Below are positions 1 through 11,082 of a stretch of 64,000 bases of DNA, piece after piece. Numbering within the stretch: the stretch's first letter is position 1; each line of letters begins with the position of its first letter. The stretch is from positions 356,386 through 420,385 of the forward strand of contig NW_005197198.1 in the NCBI RefSeq assembly GCF_000372725.1. The letters are read 5' to 3'. The notes beneath the pieces were generated by a model. The model saw nothing but the letters and a program-made list of their open reading frames with translations, was not told where the DNA came from and made no database searches. A program made the position numbers and the translations under genes. Origin of the DNA: Emiliania huxleyi CCMP1516 (lineage: Eukaryota > Haptophyta > Isochrysidales > Noelaerhabdaceae).

Positions 1-182
1 CCCAGGGGCTTTCCCCTTTTGCCAAGGCCTTGGGGTTGGGGGGCATTTGGACTGGCCCCCCCGGGCCCAAAAGAACCCCGGGGAGGCCCCGTTTGTTCCG
101 TGGGAAAATTTTAAGGAGCCCCCCCCCCCCCTTCCCTCCCCCCCCCCCCCCCCCTGCTCCCCCCTCCCCCCGAGTCACACAG

Positions 183-866
183 GCGGGCCCCTCGAGATCA
201 GCGACGTGGTGGAGGAGCTCGCTCTGCTGCACGGGGGAGGGCTCTGCCGCCGCCTCGCCTACTGCTCGCTCAACGCCGGCGCGATCGACCTCTCCGGCGC
301 GAACCTGGTCTGCAACGACCCGATCCTCGTCAAGGACGCCTTTAAGCTCTCGGCGCGACCCGAGGCCGGCCAGCTGGCGGTGGGACACGGCGTCGTCCTC
401 GTGACCGGTGCGCGGAGGGCGATCGCGCGCCGCAACGACGTGGCGGCGGTGCTCGGCTCGAATCCATACTACCAGGGCGCGGACCTCCACACCGCCTTCC
501 TCCACATGTGCGGCCTCGACGCGGGCGTCGTCAGGATCGAGGACGCCGGCAAGGAACTTCGATCCCGGCCTCATTCTCGTCCCACAGCGTCGCACCCCCC
601 CTCCCCCCTCCTCCTCCCATGGCGCACTCACCCTCCCTGCTCACATGCCTCACTGCCTCTCCACGCTGCTTCTTCGGATGGAGCACAGTATCGCACCCCG
701 TATAGTGCACCCCCCCCCCCTCTTGTGCAGGATCGTGGCAGAGTCGCTTTGATTCTTATCTCCATAGGGCGTGCCGCGCGCGTCGACGGCGCACGGCGTC
801 TCGACCAAGCTGCACGAGCGTGAGCTAGAGATGTACAAGCTGACCCTCCTCGCCTCCTTCGAGTAG
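183..866 (+). CDS. 3' end of an unrecognised gene, two exons visible
   Basis: Two coding stretches join well. The first runs from about 183, after a CACACAG acceptor, to about 553 and reads VVEELALLHGGGLCRRLAY onward, with a motif SNPYYQGADLHTAFLHMCGL. The second starts at 768 after a TCTCCATAG acceptor and ends with TAG at 864-866; it encodes a tail ending YKLTLLASFE. Between them lies pyrimidine-rich, CCTCC-filled sequence typical of introns here. To keep frame, the first exon should end at AAG (551-553), giving a GA-AG intron; a GC donor at 549 would change the frame. The 5' part of the gene lies outside the window or in the poorly resolved first 180 bases, where homopolymers dominate. No domain is recognised. 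Confidence 0.45.
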
Positions 867-1473
867 CAGCGGGCGCGGTGGCGCCACGCATGCAGACTCC
901 GGTGGGGAGGCATGCTCGGTGTGAATGAAGATTGCGCGGCCGCGGGCCTCGGGGGGGGCGGGACGATACGGGAGCGCCGTGATGTGCAGCGCTTGCCCCG
1001 CGGCCGACCCGCCCACGTCCTGGTGTTGGCAACTGTTCGGTTGGTTGAGGTTGGTGGCTGGTGTTGTGCGCGGGACTGGCTCACGCTCACGGCTCAGCCT
1101 CAGCGCTCAGGCCTCAGCGCGGGCCGCGCGATATACGCAGATTATTACCTAGATGTAGATCAAGAAGTAATCGAACAGCGGACAGTGCGCTTCGCACCCA
1201 GGCCCCGCGACGCGCGAGGCCGGGCCCGCCCCGGCCCCCTCGCTCTCGCACGCACCTCGCACGCAAGGCACACCACACATAGAGTACGTGGCTGGGTTCA
1301 CAGCGATTGTATAGGAAAATGACACTTGACGGTCGCGGCCTTCCGACTCGCGCCCTGGGTTCACAGCCTTGTTATTGACAAGAAAATACGTCCTATGGCG
1401 CTATGCGCTGGTCTGTGAGAGGTTGAGGTGCGAGCCCTGGAGGCCCTGGGGATGGGGTGAGACTACCCGCGGC
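867..1473. other. Intergenic stretch
   Basis: No convincing coding frame on either strand. It holds a roughly 55-bp block at 1298-1353 that recurs at 2363-2424, just upstream of the start codon of the next (minus-strand) gene, so this copy looks like a duplicated leader or promoter piece. Confidence 0.4.
1298..1353. repeat. Leader-like direct repeat (second copy 2363-2424)
   Basis: Both copies share CACAGCGATTG, GGAAAATGAC and CTTGACGGTCGCGGCCTTCC. They bracket the secreted-protein gene at 1474-2342, and the 2363-2424 copy lies directly 5' of its start. The internal spacing differs by a few bases. Confidence 0.6.
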
Positions 1474-1974
1474 CTAGAAGGCCCGCGCGCAGGGGGGTGG
1501 GACATTGAGACCGGTCATGAATGAGTGCGCGACACGCATGTTGCGAGCAGCGTTGTTGATGTTTTGCGCGTCGCCACAGACGGCGGCGTGCGAGAGCTGT
1601 TGCGAGTGGTGCTGGGCGAAGCCCCGGGCGCTGCCGGAGGCTGTGCCGTAGTCGGTGCGGTCGACGGCGCTCGGGCTGCCGACCTCTTTGGCGAAGATGA
1701 AGATGATTCTCTTGGTCGGCGGCGCAATGCAATGCCGCCCTGGCTTTCGACGAGACAAAATTTGACGATTCCGTTCTTGACATGGAGCGCGTCGTAGTAC
1801 TGTCCCTTGTGCTCTTTGACCCAGCCTTTGCCGGTCGCATGGACGAGCGGGCCCTGTGACTTGTGGCCGCGCTCTTTGCACCCAAGAACCTTGAGCAAGG
1901 TTTGGTCGAGGGTGCCGCCGAAACGAGTCAGGCGCAAAAGGCATTGTCGCTGAGCCAAAATGTTCGCAGTAGCA

Positions 1975-2023
<49 letters not shown>

Positions 2024-2342
2024 GAGCCGGAGCCGGAGCCGGAGGAGGAGGAGCGCGCGAGAGCATGGACCGAGACGTCGAGATTCGATCCGGCAGCCAC
2101 TCGGCCACTGAAGGGCACGATTCCAGCTGTGCTGTTGGTACAGGTTGAGATGTGCAGAGCTGGCTCATAAAGCGGGTGTTGTTGAGGTGGTTGCTGCCAA
2201 GCATCGATCGCAGACGACGAGATCGACACCATCGTCAGCGTGCGCAGCGAGCGCTCTTGGGAATCGCGTAGTCGGTGCCGCGCGAATGTTGAGCATTCGC
2301 GCACGCCAGCACCGCCACGACGACGAACGGCAGGGGACGCAT
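1474..2342 (-). pseudogene. Secreted low-complexity protein, frame broken
   Basis: The start at 2342 opens with a good signal peptide (MRPLPFVVVAVLACANA, then QHSRG). The meaningful frame then changes at about 2260, in or next to the (GCC)n tract near 1970-2020, and at about 1720. The three pieces read DAWQQPPQQHPLYEPALHIS, then NGIVKFCLVESQGG, then NNAARNMRVAHSFMTGL, with a final TAG at 1474-1476. Each piece has natural-looking composition, so a once continuous secreted protein with a Ser/Gly linker is likely. Three indels in 870 bases mean a pseudogene or assembly errors around the GCC microsatellite; the sequence alone cannot separate these. No family is recognised. Confidence 0.5.
1968..2022. 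repeat. (GCC)n microsatellite inside the secreted-protein gene
   Basis: About 18 tandem GCC/CGC triplets. In the minus frames this is poly-Gly or poly-Ala. Length changes here that are not multiples of three would explain one of the frame changes. Confidence 0.85.
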
Positions 2343-2492
2343 GCGGCCCCGATTGTAACGGTCACAGCGATTGAGGAAAATGACGAAACCACTTGACGGT
2401 CGCGGCCTTCCGACTCGCGCCTCCGCCTCACTGGCACTATTGTAGCCCTGGCCGGTGCGCGTGCGGCGCGGAGTTGAAGTTCCGGAGTGAAA

Positions 2493-2580
2493 CAGCACAC
2501 TGGCACGACAAGGGCGCGGACTGGCGCGGACTGGCACACACACCGGCTCACCACCGGAGCCGCCTAAGCGACTCCGTTAA
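2493..2580 (-). repeat. Solo copy of retroelement 3' tail (88 bp)
   Basis: An 88-bp block matching 51219-51306, where it overlaps the last codons and 3' flank of the LINE-like element. The outer part of the 51-kb tail (GTGCTGTGAGAGAGGCTTGT) also occurs at 6369-6405 in the opposite orientation. The simplest reading is that short 3' tails of the element have been left behind as solo insertions. Confidence 0.6.
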
Positions 2581-2600
2581 AAAAAAGAAACCCCAAGAAA

Positions 2601-2722
2601 GTCCAAGACGCCGCACCACTCCCTCACACACTGGGAAAGAACGGAAGCCTAGGAATCCTCGGACAACCCCCGGTGTGCCGCTGCACTACCGTGCCCACAG
2701 TGTGCCCGCCGCCCCCGCCCCC
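2601..2722. repeat. 120-bp direct repeat flanking RCC1 gene 1 (left copy)
   Basis: The block from TCCAAGACGCCGCACCACTC to GTGCCCGCCGCCCCCGCCCC is repeated almost exactly at 4520-4640. The two copies bracket the first F-box/RCC1 gene, as expected if the gene and its flank arose by segmental duplication. Confidence 0.8.
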
Positions 2723-2867
2723 ACACGTCTGCATAAGCGCAAGCGGCCGTGCCCATGGCGGGACGGCCATCTCCTCTCGTGAAGCGGGGCGTGCACTCGT
2801 CGCCAAAAGCTGAGCTGAGGGTATCACATTGGCCCCGGGGTCGGTATCTCTGTTACCTTGCCTTAAC

Positions 2868-4238
2868 TCACAGCCCCAGCGCCCACGCCGCGACCTTCTT
2901 GGGCAGCAGCTGGTTCGACAGGTCCTCTCCGTGGCCTAGGCCGCCGTGAGAGCCGTCGCCCCAGGTAAAGGTGTCGCCGTCGGCGGTGACGGCGAGGCTG
3001 TGGCCGCCTCCTGCCGACACAGCGACGACCCGCTGGCCAGCCAAGGCCTCGACCTTCCTGGGCTGCCGTTGTGCCTGCTCATCTCCGTGGCCCAGCTTGC
3101 CAAGGAGTCCAAAGCCCCAGCTCCAGACGCTGCCGTCGGCGGTGAGGGCGAGGTTGTGGTTGGCTGCTGCCGACACAGCGACGACGCGCTGGCCAGCAAA
3201 AGCCTCGATCTTCTTGGGCAGCAGCTGGTCCCGCGCGTCGCCGTGGCCCAACCGGCCGTCCCCTCCACCGCCCCAGCTCCAGGCGCTGCCGTCAGCAGTG
3301 ACGGCGAGGCTGTGGTACTGCCCAGCCGACACAGCGACGACGCGTTGGCCAGCCAAGGCCTCGACCTTCTTCGGCAGCAGCTGGGTCTGCTGGTCGCCGT
3401 GGCCCAACTCGCCAGAGCCTCCATTGCCCCAGCTCCAGACGGCGCCATCGGCGGTGATGGCGAGGCTGTGGACGCCTCCAGGCGACACAGCGACGACGCG
3501 CTGGCCAGCAAAGGCCTCGACCTCCTCGGGCAGCAGCTGGTTCTGCCGATTGCCGTGGCCCAGCGCGCCCCATACTCCATAGCCCCAGCTCCAGACGCTG
3601 CCGTCAGCAGTGATGGCGAGGCTGTGGAAGCCTGCAGCCGACAGAGCGACGACGCGCTGGCCAGCAAAGGCCTCGACGTTCTTTGGCAGCGGCTGGGCCT
3701 GGTCGTCGCCGTGGCCCAGCCGGCCGCTCCCTCCACCGCCCCAGCTCCAAACGGCGCCGCTGCCGGTAAGGGCGAGGCTGTGGTTGTCTCCCACCGTCAC
3801 ACTCACGGCGCGCTCGCCTCCCAGCGGCGACGGGAGGCGAGTCGGCGTGTTGAGCCGCGTCACGCCCTCGCCGTGGCCAAGGAGGCCTGCGACGTGCTCC
3901 ACAGAGCCGCACGACGAGAGCCGCCCCTCGCCGTCGATGAAGACGCTATGCTGACTGCCTGCCGCCGCCCTCGCCGGCGGGTTGGACTCGCACAGCAGCG
4001 CCGAATAGCACAGCCACCGCACGGCGCAGCTCTCGTTCTCTGGCTGCGCCGGCAGCTCGAAGCCGCGCTCTTGCGCCCACAAGCGGATGCCCTCCTCCGC
4101 GAGTGAGGCGTGAAAGAGGTGGGAGACGGCCGCGACGCGAGCGATGTCGAGGGGGCTGTGGCAGCGAGAGAGAGCGCGCAGCAGGAGCTCCCTGGGGAGG
4201 TCGAGCAGGCGGGCGGGCGGCGGCGTGTCTGACGACAT
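2868..4238 (-). CDS. F-box/RCC1-repeat protein, paralog 1
   Basis: An intronless frame of about 456 aa. The N-terminus holds an F-box-like helix block (RLLDLPRELLLRALSRC, then DIARVAAVSHLFHASL and IRLWAQERGF). Seven RCC1/BLIP-II-type blades follow, of about 51 residues each, with the pattern VVAVSAGxxHSLAxTADGxVWSWG, LGHGD and LLPKKVEAxAGQR. The first blade (HSVFIDGEGRLSSCGS) is divergent. A family of this type would be a substrate-receptor subunit of an SCF ubiquitin ligase, with the propeller as the recognition face; that role is inferred. The start at 4238 (MSSDTPPPARLLDLP) aligns with the paralogs, but the frame stays open to a Met at 4310 with a basic N-terminus. One of five paralogs in the window, bracketed by the 120-bp repeats. 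Confidence 0.88.
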   Translation of the reverse strand: MSSDTPPPARLLDLPRELLLRALSRCHSPLDIARVAAVSHLFHASLAEEGIRLWAQERGFELPAQPENESCAVRWLCYSALLCESNPPARAAAGSQHSVFIDGEGRLSSCGSVEHVAGLLGHGEGVTRLNTPTRLPSPLGGERAVSVTVGDNHSLALTGSGAVWSWGGGGSGRLGHGDDQAQPLPKNVEAFAGQRVVALSAAGFHSLAITADGSVWSWGYGVWGALGHGNRQNQLLPEEVEAFAGQRVVAVSPGGVHSLAITADGAVWSWGNGGSGELGHGDQQTQLLPKKVEALAGQRVVAVSAGQYHSLAVTADGSAWSWGGGGDGRLGHGDARDQLLPKKIEAFAGQRVVAVSAAANHNLALTADGSVWSWGFGLLGKLGHGDEQAQRQPRKVEALAGQRVVAVSAGGGHSLAVTADGDTFTWGDGSHGGLGHGEDLSNQLLPKKVAAWALGL

Positions 4239-4519
4239 CCGGGCGAGGAGGCTGACCCGCCAATGTGCATTTCTGGCCTGCTTTCGCCGTTTCGGTTTCG
4301 GGGCCCGCAATCAACCTGAAAACAATCTTGCCATTCGGGGTGCTTGCCATGGTGCTGCGGTGCTGAGCGGGGAGAGCGGATGGTCCGATGCGCTAGATGA
4401 ATCGAGCTGAGACCGACGGGCGGGCGGGGTCCGGGGTGCGGGGACACGAATGGGAGCCCTGAACGTTTCCGTCCGCAGGCGAAAGGATAATACGATTTTT
4501 TAAAGACAACCAATTGAAG

Positions 4520-4640
4520 TCCAAGACGCCGCACCACTCCCTCACACACTAGGAAAGAACGGAAGCCTAGGAATCCTCGGACAACCCCCGGTGTGCCGCT
4601 GCACTACCGTGCCCACAGTGTGCCCGCCGCCCCCGCCCCG
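4520..4640. repeat. 120-bp direct repeat flanking RCC1 gene 1 (right copy)
   Basis: Near-identical partner of 2601-2722; it ends in the same CCCGCCGCCCCCGCCCC run and then diverges. Confidence 0.8.
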
Positions 4641-4732
4641 ATGTGTGCAAAAAGGTTCCGCAGACGGAGATCGACAGTCGGATTCAGGCAACGTTCGCCC
4701 CCGAGTCCCAGGGAAGGCTAGCGCGACGCGCC

Positions 4733-6166
4733 TCACATTACCGCGCCCGCTCCCGGCGGCCACGCCTCGACCTTCTTGGGCAGCAGTTGGTTCGCCACGT
4801 TCTCTCCGTGGCCCAAGCAGCTGTGCACTCCCTCGCCCCATGCAAAGACGGCGCCGTCGGTGGTGAGGGCGATGCTGTGGCGATCTCCCGATGACACAGC
4901 GACGACGCTCTGGCCAGCAAAGGCCTCGACCTTCTTCGGCAGCAGCTGGGTCTGCTGGTCGCCGTGGCCAAGCTCGCCCCAGGCTCCACCGCCCCAGCTC
5001 CAGACGCCGCCGTCGGCAGTGAGAGCGATGCTGTGGAACGCTCCAGCCGACACGGCGACGACGCGCTGGCCGGCCAAAGCCTCGACCTTCTTGGGCAGCA
5101 GCTGCTCCTGCTCGTCGCCGTGGCCCAACTGGCCCAACACTCCCCAGCCCCAGCTCCAGACGGCGCCGTCGGCGGAGAGGGCGAGGCTGTGGTTGGGTGC
5201 TGCCAAGACAGCGACGACGCGCTGGCCAGCCAAAGCCTCGACCTTCTTCGGCAGCAGCTGGTGCTGCTGGTCGCCGTGGCCCAGCTTGCCAAAGCAGCCA
5301 TCGCCCCAGCTCCAGACGGCTCCGTCGGCGGTAAGGCCGAGGCTGTGCCCGAGTCCAGCCGACACAGCGACGACGCGCTGGTCAGCCAAGGCCTCGACCT
5401 TCTTCGGCAGCAGCTGCTCCTGCGTGTCGCCGTGGCCCAACTTGCCAAAGTATCCCCAGCCCCAGCTCCAGACGGCTCCGTCGGCGGTAAGGCCGAGGCT
5501 GTGGCGGGCTCCAGCCGAGAGCGCGACGACGCGCTGGTCAGCCAAGGCCTCGACCTTCTGCGGCAGGAGCTGGTTCTGCCCGTCGCCGTGGCCCAGCTGG
5601 CCGTAGACTCCATCGCCCCAGCTCCAGACGCTGCCACCGGCGGTGAGGGCGAGGTTGTGTTTCTCTCCAGCCGACACGCTCACAGCACGGAGAGGAGACG
5701 GGAGGCGGGTCGGCGTGTTGAGCCGCGTCACGCCCTCGCCGTGACCGAGGAGCGATGGGGGTTCGGACGGATTTGAGCCGCACGACGACAGCCGCCCCTC
5801 GCCGTCGATGAAGAGGCTGTGCCGATTGCCTCCAGCCGCCCTCACCGGCGGGTTGGACTCGCGCAGCAGCACAGCGAAGCACAGCCACCGCACGGCGCAG
5901 CCCTCGCCCTGTGGCTTCGCCGGCAGCTCGAAGCCGCGCTCTTGCGCCCACAAGCGGATGCCCTCCTCCGCGAGTGAGGCGTGAAAGAGGTGGGAGACGG
6001 GAGCGACGCGAGCGATGTCGATGGGGCTGTCGCAGCGAGAGAGGACGCGCTCGAGGAGCTCCCTGGGAAGGTCGAGCAGGCGGACGGGCGGCGGCGTGCT
6101 TGGCGAGGGAGCGGCGGTGGCGGCGGGGGCGAGGCGGCGCGAGCGGCGGCGCGGCGGGGTGGACAT
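4733..6166 (-). CDS. F-box/RCC1-repeat protein, paralog 2
   Basis: An intronless gene of about 477 aa. The N-terminus is basic (MSTPPRRRSRRLAPAAT), followed by a short Pro/Ser linker, the F-box-like block (RLLDLPRELLERVLSRCDSP) and seven RCC1 blades with the WSWG..LGHGD.Q.QLLPKKVEAL signature. The Met at 6166 is chosen over an upstream Met at 6322 because three paralogs start at exactly this motif and because the coding-strand sequence just before it is the shared pyrimidine leader ending CGCGATG. Probably an SCF-type substrate adaptor or other propeller scaffold; function is inferred from domains only. Confidence 0.9.
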   Translation of the reverse strand: MSTPPRRRSRRLAPAATAAPSPSTPPPVRLLDLPRELLERVLSRCDSPIDIARVAPVSHLFHASLAEEGIRLWAQERGFELPAKPQGEGCAVRWLCFAVLLRESNPPVRAAGGNRHSLFIDGEGRLSSCGSNPSEPPSLLGHGEGVTRLNTPTRLPSPLRAVSVSAGEKHNLALTAGGSVWSWGDGVYGQLGHGDGQNQLLPQKVEALADQRVVALSAGARHSLGLTADGAVWSWGWGYFGKLGHGDTQEQLLPKKVEALADQRVVAVSAGLGHSLGLTADGAVWSWGDGCFGKLGHGDQQHQLLPKKVEALAGQRVVAVLAAPNHSLALSADGAVWSWGWGVLGQLGHGDEQEQLLPKKVEALAGQRVVAVSAGAFHSIALTADGGVWSWGGGAWGELGHGDQQTQLLPKKVEAFAGQSVVAVSSGDRHSIALTTDGAVFAWGEGVHSCLGHGENVANQLLPKKVEAWPPGAGAVM

Positions 6167-6180
6167 CGCGAAGAAAGAAT
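6154..6180 (-). promoter_or_regulatory. Shared pyrimidine leader at the RCC1 start codon
   Basis: Coding-strand sequence TTCTTTCTTCGCGATGTCC. The same TTTTCTCGCG-ATG context precedes RCC1 genes 3 (31538), 4 (49094) and 5 (50795). Orphan copies lie at 29864-29894 and 51147-51165. It may be a 5' UTR/translation-start element duplicated with the genes. Confidence 0.5.
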
Positions 6181-6226
6181 TCGAGCCGGACTTGGTGTAC
6201 CTGTTTTCTTTCTTTTCTTTCTGGTG

Positions 6227-6271
6227 CCATCCCTCCCTTGGGTTGTCTGTTTTCTTTCTTTCTTTCTTTGG
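6227..6271 (+). repeat. Dispersed CT-rich repeat
   Basis: CCATCCCTCCCTTGGGTTGT followed by CTGTTTTCTTTCTTTC. The same block occurs at 31908-31949, in weaker form at 40079-40115, and on the opposite strand as a tandem pair at 60661-60771. A longer version with CCGTCCTCCC and a CACACAGGGATTTTAAGG segment is shared between 31860-31949 and 60721-60805. Probably a dispersed non-coding element. Confidence 0.7.
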
Positions 6272-6565
6272 TGTTTTGCTGATGACTCCAAGTGCCCGCT
6301 CAGCGGGACACCACGAAAGCATTTCATGAGATGTCCCCTGCAGCTGACTGAACTTCTTTCTTGCCAGTGTGCTGTGAGAGAGGCTTGTATCTTAAGAATT
6401 CTTTCTGCTACAACCTCGAGTTACCACCGCCAAGTCGTGGGTGTTTGTCGGCGGCCGTCCTTCTGCGGACCTGGCGAGCGGTGTGTCAAGAGTAATAACG
6501 GGTCTGCCAGGCACGTTGCGTTCAACAGCACCACGGTGGCCGGTGCCTTCACTACTGACACCAGC

Positions 6566-7826
6566 ATGACCAAAAATAATGAAGACGGCGACAGCTGCTC
6601 CGCGTGCATGAGTCGGCCTCGCACCGTTCAGAACCAGCCATGCGGCCACGCGATGCTCTGCGAGCTTTGCACCTTCAGGATCATCGATCCGCGGTCGCAA
6701 TCGTGCCAGTGCCCGCTGTGTCGCCGCGAGGTGACGAGCTTTAGGTTCCTGCCATCCACCAATGCGGGTGTTGTTCGCGCAGCAAGGATGGATACCTACG
6801 AGGTAGCTGCGGATGACTCGGCTGCGCTTGACTGGCCGACGGAGCTCCGACAGGCGGCGGCTCTACTGGAGCAGGGCGAGCTGCGGCAGGCGCTGGAGAA
6901 GGCCGCCAGCGTGGTTGGTGCGCTTGAGCTGAAGCTGCAAGCCTCGACGGCAGAGCCAGAGCCCACTGGCGAGGCTGGAGCGCAGGCGTTTGCGACGCTA
7001 CTCGAGTTTCTGCAGGCAATGCAGGACAGCGACTCGGAGGAGGTGGCGGCGGCGGCTAGTGAAAAGATGGAGCGGTGGGAGGGAGGGGAGGAGGAGGAGG
7101 AAGAGGAGGATGGAGAGGAGGAGGAGGAGGAGGAGGAGGAGGAGGAGGAGGAGCCGGCATACCCGATAGACGAGGATAGGCACGCGATTGTACCCGACGG
7201 CGTGATCGCACTCGAGGACAACGCCTTCCTCCGCTGCTCCGCCCTCACCGCTGTCAGGCTGCCGGACAGCCTCACCTCGATCGGCGACTACGCCTTCGAC
7301 GGCTGCTCCGCCCTCACCGCCGTCACGCTGCCGGACAACCTCACCTCGATCGGCGAAGGCGCCTTTGAAGGCTGCTCCGCCCTCACCACCGTCACGCTGC
7401 CGGACAGCCTCACATCGGCGACTACGCCTTCCACGCTCCGCCCTCACCACCGTCACGCTGCCGGACAGCCTCACCTCGATCGGCGAAGGCGCCTTTGAAG
7501 GCTGCTCCGCCCTCACCACCGTCACGCTGCCGGACAGCCTTACCTCGATTGGCAAGAGGGTCTTCTGCAGCTGCTCCGCCCTCACCACCGTCACGCTGCC
7601 GGACAGCCTCACCGCTATCGGCGACGGTGCCTTCTGCGACTGCCCCCTCGATGCCGAGCTGCACGCGGCAGTGCGGGCCATCAACCCTCAGGCGGTCTCG
7701 TGCAGCGCAGCGCGTGGGTGCAAGGGGTATGAGTACAGCGGGTACCTCCGAGCACAGTTCGATCACACTCGAGTGCGTGCTAGGGAGTCTCGGCGTCCTG
7801 CCCCTGTGCGAGAGCTCTCCTCATGA
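6566..7826 (+). pseudogene. RING finger plus BspA-type leucine-rich-repeat protein, one frameshift
   Basis: From the Met at 6566 the protein begins with a C3HC4 RING (CSACMSRPRTVQNQPCGH, LCELC, CPLC), the E2-binding zinc fold of ubiquitin ligases. A helical acidic linker with a long Glu run follows. Then come LRR_5/BspA-like repeats of about 23 residues (LPDSLTSIGDYAFDGCSALT). At 7413-7440 two 4-nt deletions relative to the repeat consensus remove 8 nt and shift the frame. The repeats continue in the second frame to TGA at 7824-7826, after a Cys-rich C-terminus. RING-LRR proteins would act as E3 ligases with an LRR recognition surface. The breaks sit between near-identical repeats, so recombination, error or true inactivation are all possible. 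Confidence 0.75.
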
Positions 7827-7838
7827 TGGCCAACCCAG

Positions 7839-9260
<1,422 letters not shown>

Positions 9261-9589
9261 CCGTCAATCTTGATCATACCCAATCGGTGTTGATTTGCCC
9301 CCAGCGCCCGCCGTGGTGCCAAATGTTATGGTACCTCAGGTTAGCCCTAGCTGGCTCGGGGGCGCGGGCGTGGCGCCCGCACTCCTCCTTCTCTTTGTGG
9401 TCCTCGTCTCTTTTCTCTTTTCTGTGCTAGGGGTGAGCATCCCGCGTTTAACGAGCATGTATGCACAGGCGACAATAGCCGGACACGGGAAGGGGGGGGG
9501 GAGCCGATGCCGTTGGCGCCGCTGGCGGTGGCGTAAGCCGATGCCGCGGGACTAGCCGGTGGCGTGGGCAAACCCCCTCCTCACTGAGA
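9261..9589. other. Intergenic stretch
   Basis: No coding signal that I can support. It contains a short G run and a GCCGATGCCG near-duplication at 9503-9546. Confidence 0.3.
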
Positions 9590-9944
9590 GTGCGACACAA
9601 AGACTCACATTCAGACAGGACACGGGCTGGCGAGGCCCTCGTGATCGACTTTCTCTCGTCGCAAGAGGCTCGCCTCGTGGCAAAGCGCATGGCACAGGCG
9701 GGCCTCGCCACCACCGCCCTCTTCCGCACCGATCAAATGCGCGATGCGTGCGGCTACCTGGCGGGCCGCTGGGCGGCGGACCTGTACAGCAACCTGCAGA
9801 GCGCCGACGCTGGCTGGGCGCGCATCCCCGACGACGCCAAGGAGATTGAGTGGACGCTCTTCTTCAACCACCCCGACACGGTGTCGGAAGCGCATAGCAC
9901 CTTCCCTGACTGGGGCTTCACCGGCTTCGATGTTTTAGTCAAAC
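9590..9944 (+). CDS. Exon of an unrecognised gene
   Basis: The frame from the Met at 9590 reads convincingly (LVIDFLSSQEARLVAKRM, AGRWAADLYSNLQSADAGW, EIEWTLFFNHPDTVSEA, FPDWGFTGFDVLVK). A strong GTAAGG donor follows at 9945, and after it the frame degenerates into Pro/Arg-rich sequence. The first residues may belong to an upstream exon, with ACGGGCTGGCGAGG near 9620 as a possible boundary. No domain is recognised. It may continue into the P-loop fragment at 10202, but the phases I tried do not join cleanly. Confidence 0.5.
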
Positions 9945-10201
9945 GTAAGGCGGACATGGTACATTGCTCTCGGGCCTATAGACATCCCGCACCCGCCGCC
10001 CCCGCGCGCGCCCCACCCCGGCCGGGAGAAAGGGGAGTGACAGTTTGGGCTCCTCACTCACAGAATATTTACCGCGCAAGACATACACAAACAAAGGGTG
10101 GCCTAAGGGCTCTGCTCGCAAGGCGCCCGCGTCGCAGACGCGGTACCATTGACAAATCTGCAATATACCCCCACACGAGCAAATAGCAAAATCCGAATAC
10201 C

Positions 10202-10732
10202 GTGCACGAACTGCGTGATCTCGGTGCAACTGAGGGAAAGCCGCTGATCGAGCCCAGCGTGCCCGCGGCCGCGCTCCCGCGCAGCACCGCCGCTGGGGAC
10301 GACACGCTGCGGAATCGGATCGAGCCCATGCACCGGGCAAAGAAGGACGCTGCAGAAGCGGTTGGAGAGGCAGCCGGCGTCTGCCGTCACAACGAGTCCC
10401 AGCGCTGGTTGCATGGACATGCGCGCTCGCCCGAGGACTGCTATCGCGACCCTCCCGTCGTGCCGCAGCCTCCGACGAGCTCTGCAACCGAGGAGAGTGA
10501 GGGAGCGCCTCCCCTCACTGCTGGCCTGGCTGCGCACCGCCCCACAAAGCACCCCCTCGAGCATCTCTACAAGTACAAGCACAAGGGCGACCTTCTCCAA
10601 GTCGTCAACGCGCCCGGCGGCTCCGGCAAGACTTTAGCCTTGGCCACCCTCCTTGCGGAGCAGGAGGAGATCCGCTCTCGGTCGGCAACGTGGCAGCTAG
10701 TCGAGGGACTCGGTAGTTACCCCCCTGAGTGA
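10202..10732 (+). CDS. Fragment with a P-loop (helicase/AAA-like Walker A)
   Basis: The frame contains HPLEHLYKYKHKGDLLQVVN followed by APGGSGKTLALATLLAEQEE. The GGSGKT Walker A preceded by a hydrophobic strand resembles Pif1/RecD-type and other DNA-dependent ATPases, but no Walker B or other helicase motif follows before the stop at 10730-10732. The first 100 residues are acidic and low in similarity to anything I know. It is either one exon of a longer gene or a truncated remnant. Confidence 0.4.
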   Translation: MHELRDLGATEGKPLIEPSVPAAALPRSTAAGDDTLRNRIEPMHRAKKDAAEAVGEAAGVCRHNESQRWLHGHARSPEDCYRDPPVVPQPPTSSATEESEGAPPLTAGLAAHRPTKHPLEHLYKYKHKGDLLQVVNAPGGSGKTLALATLLAEQEEIRSRSATWQLVEGLGSYPPE

Positions 10733-11082
10733 GGACAGGAGAGAGAGAGCTTTTGTGGTGTTGGTGTACAAGGTACGCAATAACGGGACAGGGTAGTCGT
10801 TCTCTCTAGCTCCCGCCTTCTAGCTCTTGGCATGAGCTGCGCCCTGTGTCCAACCCCTTTTGCGCAGCAACACCTTAAACTTTTAGGCCCTCCAAATTCG
10901 GGTCGGAGCGGCGTCACACAGTGCACGCAAGGCTTTTCGCCTTCGCCGCGCGGGGACTCCACTCGCTCCAGTATCTTTATAATAAAATGTAATCTTTAAC
11001 CGCATCCTTCGCTCCGTTGAAGACACCCACGAGTAAGGTAAGGGCACAGCCGCGTATCAGGCAACAACTTCGGGACCACGTA
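10733..11082. other. Intergenic stretch between convergent genes
   Basis: Locally AT-richer (TATCTTTATAATAAAATGTA near 10972). It separates the plus-strand P-loop frame from the 3' end of the minus-strand ABC transporter and probably holds both 3' ends. No gene seen. Confidence 0.4.

Noticed and set aside
2946..4106. Long plus-strand frames opposite the RCC1 genes (also around 4776-5776, 30208-31124, 47668-48384, 49476-50267)
   Set aside because: They mirror the repeat structure of the minus-strand propellers and have no domain of their own; high-GC codon bias keeps antisense frames open.
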